A stretch of 39,890 nucleotides of DNA from an uncultured Oscillospiraceae bacterium (GTDB lineage Bacteria > Bacillota > Clostridia > Oscillospirales > Ruminococcaceae): positions 1 through 39,890 of the forward strand of contig CAJULF010000025.1 in assembly GCA_910587135.1 (NCBI GenBank), given 5' to 3'. How positions within the stretch are numbered: the first letter of the stretch is position 1; the number at the start of each line of letters is the position of its first letter. The notes beneath the pieces are model-generated. The model saw only the letters and a program-made list of their open reading frames with translations, was not told where the DNA came from and did not search any database. This document shows positions 1-8,714 of the stretch, piece by piece. The position numbers were made by a program, and so were the translations under genes.

Positions 1-55
1 TAGTTCTGTTATTTGGGATGGCGGATTTTAACTCCATTGTGCGGTTTTGCCTTAA
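1..55. repeat. Possible end of a foldback repeat running off the window edge
   Basis: Positions 37-55 read TTGTGCGGTTTTGCCTTAA. This closely matches the right-hand ends of the repeats at 32393-32648 and 38772-38952 (TTGTGCGGTGTTGCCT followed by A or T). The rest of such an element would lie outside the window, so this is only a candidate end. A short inverted pair, GTTCTGTTA at 3-11 and TAACAGAAC at 58-66, flanks it; its meaning is unclear. No gene is evident in 1-130. Confidence 0.35.
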
Positions 56-135
56 TTTAACAGAACCGCCGCCTGCCTGAATTTAAGCTTTGAGCGGCTT
101 TTGATATATTATAACATACCCCTTGTCAAAGCGTC

Positions 136-159
136 TTGTAAAAACGCGACTTTTTACAA
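136..159 (-). terminator. Possible terminator or stem-loop downstream of the AraC-family gene
   Basis: A perfect 9-bp inverted repeat, TTGTAAAAA / TTTTTACAA with a 6-nt loop, begins 16 bp past the stop codon of the AraC-family gene. The stem is A/T-rich, so termination is plausible but not assured. Confidence 0.35.
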
Positions 160-174
160 AACATATCGACAAAA

Positions 175-972
175 TCACTCATCAATAATTTTCGGAGCGC
201 CAAGAGCGTTTTTCCTTGCCTGCTTTGGTGACATCGTGTGAAATCTCCTGAAATCATTCAGCATATGCGACTGGTCAACATAGCCGTACTCCAGCGCCTT
301 TTCCGCCGCGTTGAAATCGCGCTCCAGCAATATGTCGCGCCATAGGCACTGATATCTTACCAGTGCTGCCATCTTTTTGGGAGATAGTCCCGAATATTCC
401 GCGAAAACCCGCTCCAGCTGCCGACTGCTTATGTGCAGCTCCTTTGATATCTCGCCCGCGGCACAGGTTCCGCGCCGCTCGATTATCTCTCCCATTGCCT
501 GCGTAAAAAGCCCGTTATGCCGCTCATGGAGATTCTTTAAAAGAAACAGCTCCGAAAGAGCAATCCGCTGTTCGGTCGTTTCGGCGGCAAATATCTGAGG
601 AGCAAATTCCCTTTCAAGGCGGCGAAAGTGCACTCCAAGCTCAAAGTCACCGTTCAGCGTTCCCCTCAGGGTGTCCTCCGAAAAAAGCGCCGCCGTCCAC
701 GCATAAAAACGTATTCCGAAGCTGTGTGTCTTATCCGACGCTTTAAACGGCGTATCGTTAACACCGCAGAAAAATACGGTATTTTTATCAAAATCAAATA
801 TAATATCCGCGCACAAATCGGGTATGATCAGACTGCTGTCCAGCTCCTCGCTGGTCCAGAAGCATCGCACATACGGCTTGAGCGCTCCGCACGGCTCATA
901 CTCCCTATACCCTCTTCCAAACGGACAGGCAACCATCGGAGTAAGCTTTACCGATAATCTGGCATAAACCAT
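175..972 (-). CDS. AraC-family transcriptional regulator
   Basis: This is a 265-residue DNA-binding regulator. The C-terminal ~100 residues carry two helix-turn-helix units typical of AraC/XylS proteins (around AAGEISKELHISSRQLERVF, then ALEYGYVDQSHMLNDFRRF, ending MSPKQARK). The N-terminal part (EYEPCGALKPYVRCFWTSEE, then a PDLCADIIFDF-like segment) resembles the all-beta sensor domain of AraC proteins with an unknown ligand. An in-frame ATG lies further upstream at 1047, but the ATG at 972 has a GGGGG Shine-Dalgarno about 7 nt before it and starts where homologous N-termini usually do. The gene lies just past the terminator of the flagellar operon on the same strand, with a TATAAT-like -10 at 1010-1015. 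It is therefore probably a separate transcription unit. The target and effector are unknown. Confidence 0.85.
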   Translation of the reverse strand: MVYARLSVKLTPMVACPFGRGYREYEPCGALKPYVRCFWTSEELDSSLIIPDLCADIIFDFDKNTVFFCGVNDTPFKASDKTHSFGIRFYAWTAALFSEDTLRGTLNGDFELGVHFRRLEREFAPQIFAAETTEQRIALSELFLLKNLHERHNGLFTQAMGEIIERRGTCAAGEISKELHISSRQLERVFAEYSGLSPKKMAALVRYQCLWRDILLERDFNAAEKALEYGYVDQSHMLNDFRRFHTMSPKQARKNALGAPKIIDE

Positions 973-1014
973 TTTCAACCCCCAACAATATTCAGATTCA
1001 AAATAAAATATTAT

Positions 1015-1042
1015 ACAAAAAATCCCCGAGTAATCGGGGGTT
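1015..1042 (-). terminator. Rho-independent terminator of the flagellar/chemotaxis operon
   Basis: On the minus strand, CCCCGA-TTAC-TCGGGG forms a strong G/C stem and is followed by ATTTTTT. It begins about 40 nt past the stop codon of cheD, the last gene of the operon, so it should end the long fla/che transcript before the AraC-family gene. Confidence 0.85.
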
Positions 1043-1080
1043 CTCATTTTTTGTTCTACACTCTGCTGCTTTCGAGCATT

Positions 1081-1560
1081 TTATAAACGTTTAGTGCTCC
1101 TTGTTGCCGCCTTAACTTCCATTATCCCCGTTTCGGGATAAAAGAACACAGTTCGTCCGTAGTCAAGTCCTGTGTCCTCCGCAATTATGGGTATCCTCAA
1201 TTCGTTCAATGCGGCTTTTACCGCATGCACGTTGCGCTCACCTATGTTGAATTTATCATTTGAGGTGGCGAACATTACCGCGCCGCCCGCAATCTTTGCC
1301 TTCATTCTTGCCTTATTCGCTCCCATAAGGGACATCTTCTGCACCAGAAGCGGTATCGCCGTATCCGCAAACCTCATGGGCATATTTGCTGCGTTGGACA
1401 TTCCCGAGCTGTCGGGAAGCATTATATGCGAAAGTCCGCCGACCCCCGCCACGCTGTCAATTAAACATATTCCGACGCAAGACCCCAAAGCGTATGTAAC
1501 CAAAACATCGGGCGCTCTGCACGCCTTTAAGTCGGATATGCCGATAGTTATGTTACTCAT
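1081..1560 (-). CDS. cheD: Chemoreceptor glutamine deamidase CheD
   Basis: CheD deamidates specific glutamines on chemoreceptors and, in Firmicutes, binds CheC and stimulates its CheY-P phosphatase activity. The 159-residue protein has the family's catalytic signature: Cys28 in ALGSCVGICL, His45 in GGLSHIMLP, and Thr22 just before the cysteine. Length is normal for the family. The start codon overlaps the cheC stop codon by one base, so the two are probably translationally coupled, which fits their known complex. It is the last gene of the operon and is followed by a strong terminator. Confidence 0.95.
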   Translation of the reverse strand: MSNITIGISDLKACRAPDVLVTYALGSCVGICLIDSVAGVGGLSHIMLPDSSGMSNAANMPMRFADTAIPLLVQKMSLMGANKARMKAKIAGGAVMFATSNDKFNIGERNVHAVKAALNELRIPIIAEDTGLDYGRTVFFYPETGIMEVKAATRSTKRL

Positions 1561-2177
1561 TAATATACACCGAGCTTCTTCATTAAAATGTCAAGGGATT
1601 CCATCTCAGGAATAAGTATAATGTTGGATTTTATATCCACATTGTCAATTACAAAACCGTCATCGATAAACAGAACCGTATCGCCGACCTCCGCGAACTC
1701 CACCAGCATTACGTTCAGTATCGCGCCGAGCATATCCACATTCATTGACGGGACTGCCATTTCCATAGAAAGTCCGGTAAGATCAGACAGTGCGTTCAGA
1801 TATGACCCCGCCATGATATTTCCCATTTCCAGTATGGTGGACCGCTCTGTTTCATCAAGTGCGTGGAAAGTGATTTCATCCTTTTGCATAAAGGTGTTGA
1901 TAACCACCTTCGCAAAGCTCTCCTGGAGCAGGAACATCATCATTCCCTTAATGTCTCCGCCAAGCGGAACAAGAATACCGGTGATGAGCTTCTCCGCGCC
2001 GCCCAGTTCGTCGATCACCTGCTGATACTCCAGCACGCGGACATCGGGAACTCTCATCTTAACGGTCTTTCCGAGCATCGCTGACAGCGAATTTGCCGCA
2101 CTGCTCGAGCCGATATTACCAAGCTCCTTCATGCAGTCGATCGCTACGGGGGAAAGGTTATTTAAATCATGAACCAT
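1560..2177 (-). CDS. cheC: CheY-P phosphatase CheC
   Basis: CheC removes phosphate from CheY-P in the chemotaxis systems of Bacillus, Thermotoga and clostridia. The 205-residue protein contains both copies of the active-site helix, with the E-x2-N pair at Glu18/Asn21 (MKELGNIGSSSAANSL) and at Glu117/Asn120 (LEMGNIMAGSYLNAL). Both sites therefore look intact. It lies 13 bp after a rod gene, has the Shine-Dalgarno GGAGAA, and overlaps cheD by 1 bp. With FliY and CheD it provides signal removal for the CheY encoded in the same operon. Confidence 0.95.
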   Translation of the reverse strand: MVHDLNNLSPVAIDCMKELGNIGSSSAANSLSAMLGKTVKMRVPDVRVLEYQQVIDELGGAEKLITGILVPLGGDIKGMMMFLLQESFAKVVINTFMQKDEITFHALDETERSTILEMGNIMAGSYLNALSDLTGLSMEMAVPSMNVDMLGAILNVMLVEFAEVGDTVLFIDDGFVIDNVDIKSNIILIPEMESLDILMKKLGVY

Positions 2178-2190
2178 TTTACTTCTCCGT

Positions 2191-2916
2191 TTATCTCAGG
2201 TTATTGGCTATGTTGGCAAGCTCGTCTGCCGTTGTTACAACGCGTGAGCTGAGCTGATACGCCCTTTGCGTTTCGATCAGCTTTACCATCATAGTCGCAA
2301 GGTCTACATTGGAGGCTACCAAGCTGCCCTGAAGCTTCTCCATATTTTCGTTGGCGGTGGGAATTCCGCTTCTCTCCGTTGCCGTATAGCGGTTTGTGCC
2401 CAGTGCCTCTATCCCGTAGGGATTTTCAAACTCGAATACGCCCACCATCTTTGCAAGCGCACTGTAATCGGGCGCTGTGTCATTTTCGTCAAAGGGCACC
2501 ACTATTCTGTTCCCCTCGTAATCCAGCACATACTCTCCCGAGCTGCTGACCAGATTCCAGTCTCCGTTTTCTGCCTGAGTCATCGCGAAAGCGCCGTCGC
2601 GGGTATAATTGGTGTTGCCCCAGCGATCCTGCACAGCGAAAAATCCCTCTCCCGCTATCGCGAAGTCCAATGGGCGATCCGTGTTGTAAAACATACTCTC
2701 AGAGAACATCAAGTCGGTTTTCTGAATGTAAGCGCCGTGACCTGTCTGCCATTCCGGCTCGGTAGCGCGCTGAACGGAATACAGCGTGTCCGCGAAGGTG
2801 GGGCGCTGTGTCTGATAGCCGTAGGTGTTGATGTTGGCAAGGTTGTTTCCGTAAACGCTTAATGCCTGCGCCTGGGCAATAAGCGCGGTCTTGCCGGTAT
2901 GAAATGCTATGTTCAT
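2191..2916 (-). CDS. flgG: Flagellar rod/hook-basal body protein, FlgG type
   Basis: This 241-residue rod subunit forms part of the drive shaft between the MS ring and the hook. The N-terminal motif QALSVYGNNLANINTYGYQT and the C-terminal helix LIETQRAYQLSSRVVTTADE are the paired coiled-coil segments of the FlgE/F/G family. The C-terminus (SNVDLATMMVKLIETQRAYQ) is the FlgG form. It follows a paralogous rod gene by 16 bp, an arrangement like the flhO-flhP pair of Bacillus. Which of the two is the distal rod is inferred from motif quality and size only. Export is through the flagellar type III system and there is no signal peptide. Confidence 0.85.
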   Translation of the reverse strand: MNIAFHTGKTALIAQAQALSVYGNNLANINTYGYQTQRPTFADTLYSVQRATEPEWQTGHGAYIQKTDLMFSESMFYNTDRPLDFAIAGEGFFAVQDRWGNTNYTRDGAFAMTQAENGDWNLVSSSGEYVLDYEGNRIVVPFDENDTAPDYSALAKMVGVFEFENPYGIEALGTNRYTATERSGIPTANENMEKLQGSLVASNVDLATMMVKLIETQRAYQLSSRVVTTADELANIANNLR

Positions 2917-2932
2917 TTATGTACCTCTATCA

Positions 2933-3673
2933 TCAATTATTTATCTTACACAAAGAAGCCGCACGCTGATTCATGGAATCACACAGCTGGAATATCGTGC
3001 TGTTCGCCTCGAAAAGTCTTTGCGTGTTCATCAGCATTGTCAGCTCGTAATTGACATCTACATTGGAACGCTCCAGAGCACCCTGGATTATATCAAAAGC
3101 CAAATCCTCGGGGACATCTCCCGCTTCCACCGCGGTAAACATATTCGCGCCGAACTTCTCGGTCGTAGCGTCGGGATTTATATATGACAGCAGAAGTCTG
3201 TCGACGAGCTGCCCGTCCTGATATATACTGCCGTCAACGTCGATCACAAAATCCTTGTTTCCGAGATATATCTCGCCGTTTTCGCCGAGAATTCTCCCCG
3301 AGTTGGACAGGCAGAGGTAGCCTTCCCCGTCAAGCTCCCACGCGCCGTTGCGCGTAAGCATCGTGTCTCCGTTATAGCCCGCGATATTAAAGTATACATC
3401 ACCGTGGATAGCCACATCAAACGGGGATTCGGTATACTCCAGCGAGCCTTGCTCGAGATCGGTATAGGAGTCGTCCACATATCTGTGCGCAAATGTTCCC
3501 GAAAGCTCCTCGCGGTGTTTTACAAGTATCATCTGCTCGTCAAAGCGGTTCATTATCAAAGTATCCCGCTTGTAGCCGTAGGTGCTCATGTTTGTCAGGT
3601 TGTTTCCTATGCAGTCCAGGTTGCGCTGATTGAGTATCATGCCGTTGCAGGCATAGTAAAAGCCTCTGTTCAT
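2933..3673 (-). CDS. flgF: Flagellar rod protein, FlgF/FlgG paralogue
   Basis: This is a 246-residue paralogue of the following gene and probably a second rod subunit (FlgF or FlhO-like). The N-terminal rod motif is LDCIGNNLTNMSTYGYKRDT, with Asn-Asn and the aromatic-Gly-Tyr end preserved. The C-terminal motif NVDVNYELTMLMNTQRLFEA is more diverged than in FlgG. The start has the Shine-Dalgarno GGAGG 5 nt upstream. It lies 20 bp after the sigma-factor gene, so rod synthesis and the late-gene sigma factor share a transcript. Confidence 0.8.
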   Translation of the reverse strand: MNRGFYYACNGMILNQRNLDCIGNNLTNMSTYGYKRDTLIMNRFDEQMILVKHREELSGTFAHRYVDDSYTDLEQGSLEYTESPFDVAIHGDVYFNIAGYNGDTMLTRNGAWELDGEGYLCLSNSGRILGENGEIYLGNKDFVIDVDGSIYQDGQLVDRLLLSYINPDATTEKFGANMFTAVEAGDVPEDLAFDIIQGALERSNVDVNYELTMLMNTQRLFEANSTIFQLCDSMNQRAASLCKINN

Positions 3674-3693
3674 GTGTTCCTCCGATCCTCCGT

Positions 3694-4428
3694 TTAATTC
3701 ATATAAGGCTCAAGCGCCGTTTTTAAAGCCAGCGTAGCCTTTGCGTTTATCTGACACACGCGGCTCTCGGAAATGCCGAGTGCCTTTGCGATGTTGGAAT
3801 ATTTCATGTTCTTATAATAATACAGCGTTATGACCTGCCGTTCCCTTTCCTTTAGCCGCGATATCGCCTCGGCGATAATACGGTTCATCTCCTCGCGCAT
3901 TATCCGCGAATCGGTGGGCGCGGCATCGGACGGCTCACTGAAATTGTCCTCGTACAAAAGCTCCTCAAAGGAAAGCGTAACGCTGCACGCGGACTCCGCC
4001 ATGTATTTCATCAGCTTTTCCTCGGACAGTCCCATATGCTCCGCCAGTTCCTTCGTGGTAGGAGTCCTGTTATATAAATTATACAACGAACTGTAAGCTT
4101 TGTCAAGTGTTTTGGCGAATTTTCTTATTTGCCGCGGAATCCAGTCCTGTTTTCGAATATAGTCGATTATCGCGCCACGTATCTTAAGCGATGCAAATGT
4201 TTCAAATTTTGCGCCTCTTGTCGGGTCGTAGCTTTCTATGGCTTCCATCAGTGCCAAGACGCCCTCGTTCACCACATCGTCAACATCGCCGTACTTTAAG
4301 TACATATTCCTGAGGGACATTGCGGTCGCGCGGACAAGCCCCATGTTTTTCAGTACGATTTCATTGCGCAGAGCAATATTTCCGCTCTGCTGATACTCTG
4401 CAATCTGTGCTGTTACATTTTGCTCCAT
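3694..4428 (-). CDS. fliA: RNA polymerase sigma factor, FliA/SigD type
   Basis: This 244-residue sigma-28-class factor would direct transcription of late flagellar genes such as flagellin and motor or chemotaxis genes. Region 2 is seen in LKYGDVDDVVNEGVLALMEA and ASLKIRGAIIDYIRKQDWIP (the IRGAIIDxxRxxDWxPR signature of this group). Region 3 follows (TTKELAEHMGLSEEKLMKYM), then the region 4 helix-turn-helix (YSNIAKALGISESRVCQINA). An open frame extends 57 codons further upstream, but the ATG at 4428 has GAGGGG at the right distance and matches family N-termini. It follows flhA after a 217-bp gap, the widest inside the locus. In relatives flhF, flhG and che genes often sit between flhA and this gene; here they do not. 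Confidence 0.93.
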   Translation of the reverse strand: MEQNVTAQIAEYQQSGNIALRNEIVLKNMGLVRATAMSLRNMYLKYGDVDDVVNEGVLALMEAIESYDPTRGAKFETFASLKIRGAIIDYIRKQDWIPRQIRKFAKTLDKAYSSLYNLYNRTPTTKELAEHMGLSEEKLMKYMAESACSVTLSFEELLYEDNFSEPSDAAPTDSRIMREEMNRIIAEAISRLKERERQVITLYYYKNMKYSNIAKALGISESRVCQINAKATLALKTALEPYMN

Positions 4429-4645
4429 AGCACGCCCCTCTCCGTATATTTTCTTCCGAAAAATACAAACAGTTATCGCTTTTGGGAGATTTTTCTGTAT
4501 TTTTGTCATATGACCGCAGCATTTGACCTGCCATATGCTTCCAAGCTTACACCATAATTTAAGATTTATCCGCAATTGCCGCACTATTCTGACAACCATG
4601 AGTATAATTCTTCAAAAATATACAATATAAGCTATATTAGGGTGA

Positions 4646-6706
4646 TTATCCCGTCATTGACCTCGCGTTCAAAGATATATTCCCTATCGCCTGTATCTGC
4701 GCCGTGGAATCTATCTCGCTGTACGACAGTATCGTCAGATTCGGAATAAACTGATCCGTGAGCTTTTTAAAGTATATTCTCACCACAGGAGAGGTCAGTA
4801 TTATAACGGTTGGTATAACATCCTTGATTTTATCTATTTCGTTATTGGCAACAGTTACAATATGCTGTATCATGTCGGGAGCCATCGCAAGATAGGAGCC
4901 CTGGTCGTTTTTCTTGACGGAGCTTACTATCATATCCTCTATCTGCGTATCCAGAGTTATCACGCGCAGAGAATTTGCCTCGGCAAACCGGTGCGTAATG
5001 GTGCGTTTTAGCGCCTGCCTTACGTATTCGGTAATGATGTCCACATCTTTCAAAGCGTTGGTGTGGTCGCCGATGGTTTCGAGAATGGTTTCCATATCGC
5101 GTATGGGGATACCCTCTCTAAGCAGATTTGCCAATACTTTCTGTAAATATCCGACAGAAATTACCTTCGGTATTAAATCGTCGACAACAATCGGGTTGGT
5201 TTTCTTGACATTCTCCACCATAGTGTTGACATCCTGTCTTGAAAGCAGCTCATGAGCGTAACGCTTCATAATCTCCGACCAGTGGGTTATCATAACGGAA
5301 ACGGGGTCTATCAGCGTGTAACCCGCAACGTCCGCCATTATCTTCTTGTCCTCGCTTATCCACTTGGCGGGCAGACCGAAAGCGGGCTCTACCGTTTCGA
5401 TGCCCTCCACATCCGCGGTGACCTCGCCGCTGTCAAGCGCAAGGTAGTGGTCTACGAGAATTTCACCGCGCGCGACCTCCTCGCCGCGAATCTTTATAAT
5501 GTAGAGATTGGGATTTATCTCGGGGTTATCTGTCATTCTAACCGATGGGATAACCATGCCCATGTCCATGGCGAACTGTTTTCGGAAAATGACTACGCGC
5601 TCTATAAAGTTGCCGCCGCTCTTTTCATCAACAAGCCGCAAAAGACTGTACCCGAACTCCATTTCTATCGGTTCGACGTTGAGTATCTTGAATACATTGT
5701 CGATATCGCGGTAATAGTCGTTGTCCGCGGGGATTTTTTCCAGCTCCTGCTGCTCCGCCTTAGCTCGCGCCGCAAGCTCCAGCTCCGCCATCTTTTTTTT
5801 GTTGCGGTTGAGCAGAACCGCACCGACAATAAGAATTACTCCCAAGAAAAACAGCACGACCGTCGGAAATCCCGGGATAACCATCATAACCATCACCACA
5901 ATGCCCGCGATAAGCATAACAAAGGGCTGCGCGGTGAACTGGGACTTGATATCGTTTATAAGGCTGTCCTCGCTTGCCGCACGGGTAACTATCATACCTG
6001 TCGCAACCGATATCAGCAGCGCGGGTATCTGTGAGCACAGACCGTCGCCGACGGTAGCCAGCGAATAGGTGTTCATTATCGTGCCGAAGTCACCGCCGCC
6101 GCGCACCATACCTATGATAACGCCGCCAATAAGGTTTACCAGCGTTGTGATTATGGACATTATCGCGTCGCCCTTAACAAACTTCGTGGCACCGTCCATT
6201 GAACCGTAGAAGTCTGCCTCGCGCTGTATGTTGGAACGGCGCTTTTTCGCCTGCTCCTCGTTTATCAGACCTGAGTTGAGGTCGGCGTCGATAGCCATCT
6301 GCTTACCGGGCATAGCGTCCAGCGTAAACCTCGCCGCAACCTCCGACACACGCTCGGAGCCCTTGGTGATAACTATAAAGTTTACCAGAACTATGATAAT
6401 AAATATGAGGAAGCCGACGATGGCGTCACCGCCCATAACGAAGTTGCCGAACGCCCGAATTACCTCGCCCGCATATCCGCTGGAAAGTATGCCTCTCGTC
6501 GTGGAAACGTTAAGCGACAGTCGCAGAACCGTTGTGATAAGCAGCACCGTCGGAAACACCGAGAACTCCAGCGCCTCTTTGATGAACATTGTCATGATAA
6601 GGATAATCAATGACAACGCTATATTCAGCATTATCATGAAATCCAGCAGCCATGACGGGAGCGGGATAATGATCGCAATAACAATAAAGATGATGAACAG
6701 CACCAT
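4646..6706 (-). CDS. flhA: Flagellar export gate protein FlhA
   Basis: FlhA is the largest membrane component of the flagellar type III export gate. The N-terminal half has about eight membrane segments and the conserved cytoplasmic loop SEVAARFTLDAMPGKQMAID (the FHIPEP signature region). The C-terminal half is the soluble substrate-chaperone docking domain. The 686 residues counted from the ATG at 6706 are slightly short. That ATG has no Shine-Dalgarno. The reading frame stays open upstream, and a GGGGAGGG site lies 6 nt before an in-frame ATA at 6733-6731. Initiation there would add nine residues (MVRKILSNS if ATA is read as Met) that resemble usual FlhA N-termini. flhB lies upstream with a gap of about 66 bp from that site. 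Confidence 0.96.
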   Translation of the reverse strand: MVLFIIFIVIAIIIPLPSWLLDFMIMLNIALSLIILIMTMFIKEALEFSVFPTVLLITTVLRLSLNVSTTRGILSSGYAGEVIRAFGNFVMGGDAIVGFLIFIIIVLVNFIVITKGSERVSEVAARFTLDAMPGKQMAIDADLNSGLINEEQAKKRRSNIQREADFYGSMDGATKFVKGDAIMSIITTLVNLIGGVIIGMVRGGGDFGTIMNTYSLATVGDGLCSQIPALLISVATGMIVTRAASEDSLINDIKSQFTAQPFVMLIAGIVVMVMMVIPGFPTVVLFFLGVILIVGAVLLNRNKKKMAELELAARAKAEQQELEKIPADNDYYRDIDNVFKILNVEPIEMEFGYSLLRLVDEKSGGNFIERVVIFRKQFAMDMGMVIPSVRMTDNPEINPNLYIIKIRGEEVARGEILVDHYLALDSGEVTADVEGIETVEPAFGLPAKWISEDKKIMADVAGYTLIDPVSVMITHWSEIMKRYAHELLSRQDVNTMVENVKKTNPIVVDDLIPKVISVGYLQKVLANLLREGIPIRDMETILETIGDHTNALKDVDIITEYVRQALKRTITHRFAEANSLRVITLDTQIEDMIVSSVKKNDQGSYLAMAPDMIQHIVTVANNEIDKIKDVIPTVIILTSPVVRIYFKKLTDQFIPNLTILSYSEIDSTAQIQAIGNISLNARSMTG

Positions 6707-6739
6707 CGAGTTGCTTAATATCTTGCGTACTATATAAAT

Positions 6740-6747
6740 CCCTCCCC
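6740..6747 (-). promoter_or_regulatory. Strong Shine-Dalgarno of flhA pointing at an ATA codon
   Basis: The minus strand reads GGGGAGGG here. It is 33 nt from the first in-frame ATG (6706) but exactly 6 nt from an in-frame ATA at 6733-6731. No in-frame ATG, GTG or TTG lies between the site and 6706. The site therefore supports a non-standard start, or else unusually long spacing. Confidence 0.6.
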
Positions 6748-6799
6748 TTTCCGTAATATTTTGTCGATATACGACATATTGTAATATATCCCATGCACT

Positions 6800-7864
6800 T
6801 TAAGCGTGCAGCGACTTGTTTTTTTCCTTGTAGACCACAGTAAGCACCTCCGCAACCGCATCATACAATTCAAAAGGTATTTCCCTGCCAAGGTCGACCT
6901 GAGCATAAAGCGCTCTCGCCAACGGCGGGTTTTCCATAACATACACATCGTTTTCTTCAGCTATGGCAACTATTCTCAGCGCAAGCAGATCCTTGCCCTT
7001 TGCTATCACCTGCGGCGCTTTGTTCTTGTCCTGGTCGTACCGCAGCGCCACTGCGTAGTGCGTAGGGTTACGGATAACCACGTCCGCGGAGGGTACCTCC
7101 TGCATCATTCGCGACTGCGCCATCTGCTGCTGCCGCTGCTTTATCTTGCTCTTGACCTGCGGGTCTCCCTCCATCTGCTTGAACTCTTCCTTGACCTCCT
7201 GCTTGGACATTTTGAGCTTTTTCTCAAACTGCCACCACTGGAAAAGGAAATCCCCCGCCGCCACGAACACCAGCATAATGCATATCAGCATTACCATATC
7301 GAATACGCATGAAGCTGCGTACACTATCCCCTGCATAAGCCCCACGTCCATAAGCGCGAGAAACTTCGGCAGACGGTCACTTATTTCATTATATATAATA
7401 ACGGATATGACGATAACCTCAATAAGCCCCTTCAATATCCCCACTATCGCTTGGGCGGAGAACATTTTTTTAATTCCCTCCAAGGGATTGAGCCGGGAAA
7501 ACTTGGGCTTCATGGCTTTCATTGTGAACAGTCCGCGGGTCTGCGCCACCGTGGGGATTATACCCAGCAGCATAGCCACCGCACAGATCGGTCCCACCAC
7601 AATGACAACCAGCGTTATCATATCCACGATAAGCTCCATTATATTGTCCTGCGTTACCTGAAAGCTGCCTATCCGCTCGTAAACTCTCTGGGTAAAAGAG
7701 AGCATATTCTCCATCATAAAGCCCGCCAGCAGCCTTGCAGCACAGAATATACCCAGAATGGACGCGGCGGTAACTATCTCCTTGCTTTGAAGAACGTTAC
7801 CCTCCTTGCGCTGGTCGCGCCGCTTTTTCGGGGTAGCCTTTTCGGTTTTTTCCTCACCCGCCAT
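6800..7864 (-). CDS. flhB: Flagellar export switch protein FlhB
   Basis: FlhB sets the export specificity of the flagellar secretion apparatus and switches from rod/hook to filament substrates after autocleavage. The 354-residue protein begins with the charged EEKTEKATPKKRRDQRKEG segment and then has four membrane segments. The cytoplasmic domain contains the self-cleaving Asn-Pro-Thr-His at 266-269 (RNPTHYAVALRY). Length is normal. It follows fliR by 63 bp and precedes flhA, the usual Firmicute order. Confidence 0.97.
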   Translation of the reverse strand: MAGEEKTEKATPKKRRDQRKEGNVLQSKEIVTAASILGIFCAARLLAGFMMENMLSFTQRVYERIGSFQVTQDNIMELIVDMITLVVIVVGPICAVAMLLGIIPTVAQTRGLFTMKAMKPKFSRLNPLEGIKKMFSAQAIVGILKGLIEVIVISVIIYNEISDRLPKFLALMDVGLMQGIVYAASCVFDMVMLICIMLVFVAAGDFLFQWWQFEKKLKMSKQEVKEEFKQMEGDPQVKSKIKQRQQQMAQSRMMQEVPSADVVIRNPTHYAVALRYDQDKNKAPQVIAKGKDLLALRIVAIAEENDVYVMENPPLARALYAQVDLGREIPFELYDAVAEVLTVVYKEKNKSLHA

Positions 7865-7927
7865 ACAAACAAACCCCTTTTAGCCTTGTAACTGCGTACC
7901 GCTCTGAACGAACGGAAATAACCCGCG

Positions 7928-8704
7928 CTATACGAACTGTTCAACTATACCGTTAAGGTTATTGAACATTATTCCCATTATCTTCTCCATAAATTCCGCG
8001 ACCACCCCGCAGGAGACCGCCAGTACCACAAAGCCCACCATCATTTTTATCTGAATGTTAAGCACAAAAACGTGGATATTCGGCACCGCTTTCATCAGAA
8101 CTCCCACACAGAATTCCGTTACAAGCGATGCGGCTACGATTGGCATCGCCATCTTAAGCGCCAGCGTAAGCACTGTTTCAAAGTATTTTATGAGAATAAA
8201 CGCTATGTTTATGTTGAAGCTGTCATAGCCCAGCGGAATCGCCTCGAAAGAATAGGCAAACAGCTGAATATAGCTTAAATGACCGCCTATGGCAAAGAAG
8301 TACAGCATGAACCAGTAGTTATAATACTGTGCGGTAACGCCCGAATTGCCGAATGTGGGGTCATAGCTTTTCGCCATTGAAAGACCCAGCTGCATATCCG
8401 AAACCTCGCCCGCCATGGCGAACACCTGAAGCATAAGATTCACATAGAATCCCAGCACCGCTCCCACCAACAGCTCCTTAGCCATATCGAACACAAAGGG
8501 GAGCAGCCCTGCGGGCATAGTGTAATCAAATCCCCCTCCCGCCGTCATAACCAACGCCATCAGCAGCGACCCGCCGACCTTAATATTATTCGGCACGCCC
8601 GCGCGGGAAAATATCGGATTAAAGGTGAAAATACCGCTGACACGGAACGCCACCATAACGTAAACTATAAGGTTCGTCTGTACGACAGTCCATATTTCCG
8701 ACAC
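7928..8704 (-). CDS. fliR: Flagellar export gate protein FliR
   Basis: FliR is an integral membrane protein of 258 residues that assembles with FliP and FliQ into the export gate core. About six hydrophobic segments are visible, with family features such as FRVSGIFTFNPIFSRAGVPN near the N-terminus and MPIVAASLVTEFCVGVLMKA near the middle. Translation starts at GTG, preceded by GAGG in a T-poor A-rich spacer. The gene follows fliQ by 10 bp, so coupled translation is likely. Confidence 0.95.
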   Translation of the reverse strand: MSEIWTVVQTNLIVYVMVAFRVSGIFTFNPIFSRAGVPNNIKVGGSLLMALVMTAGGGFDYTMPAGLLPFVFDMAKELLVGAVLGFYVNLMLQVFAMAGEVSDMQLGLSMAKSYDPTFGNSGVTAQYYNYWFMLYFFAIGGHLSYIQLFAYSFEAIPLGYDSFNINIAFILIKYFETVLTLALKMAMPIVAASLVTEFCVGVLMKAVPNIHVFVLNIQIKMMVGFVVLAVSCGVVAEFMEKIMGIMFNNLNGIVEQFV

Positions 8705-8714
8705 TTTTTTTTCC

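Noticed and set aside
5252..6034. A 260-codon plus-strand frame opposite flhA
   Set aside because: It lies wholly antisense to the well-conserved FlhA, is His/Arg-rich as complement frames often are, and has no recognisable domain.
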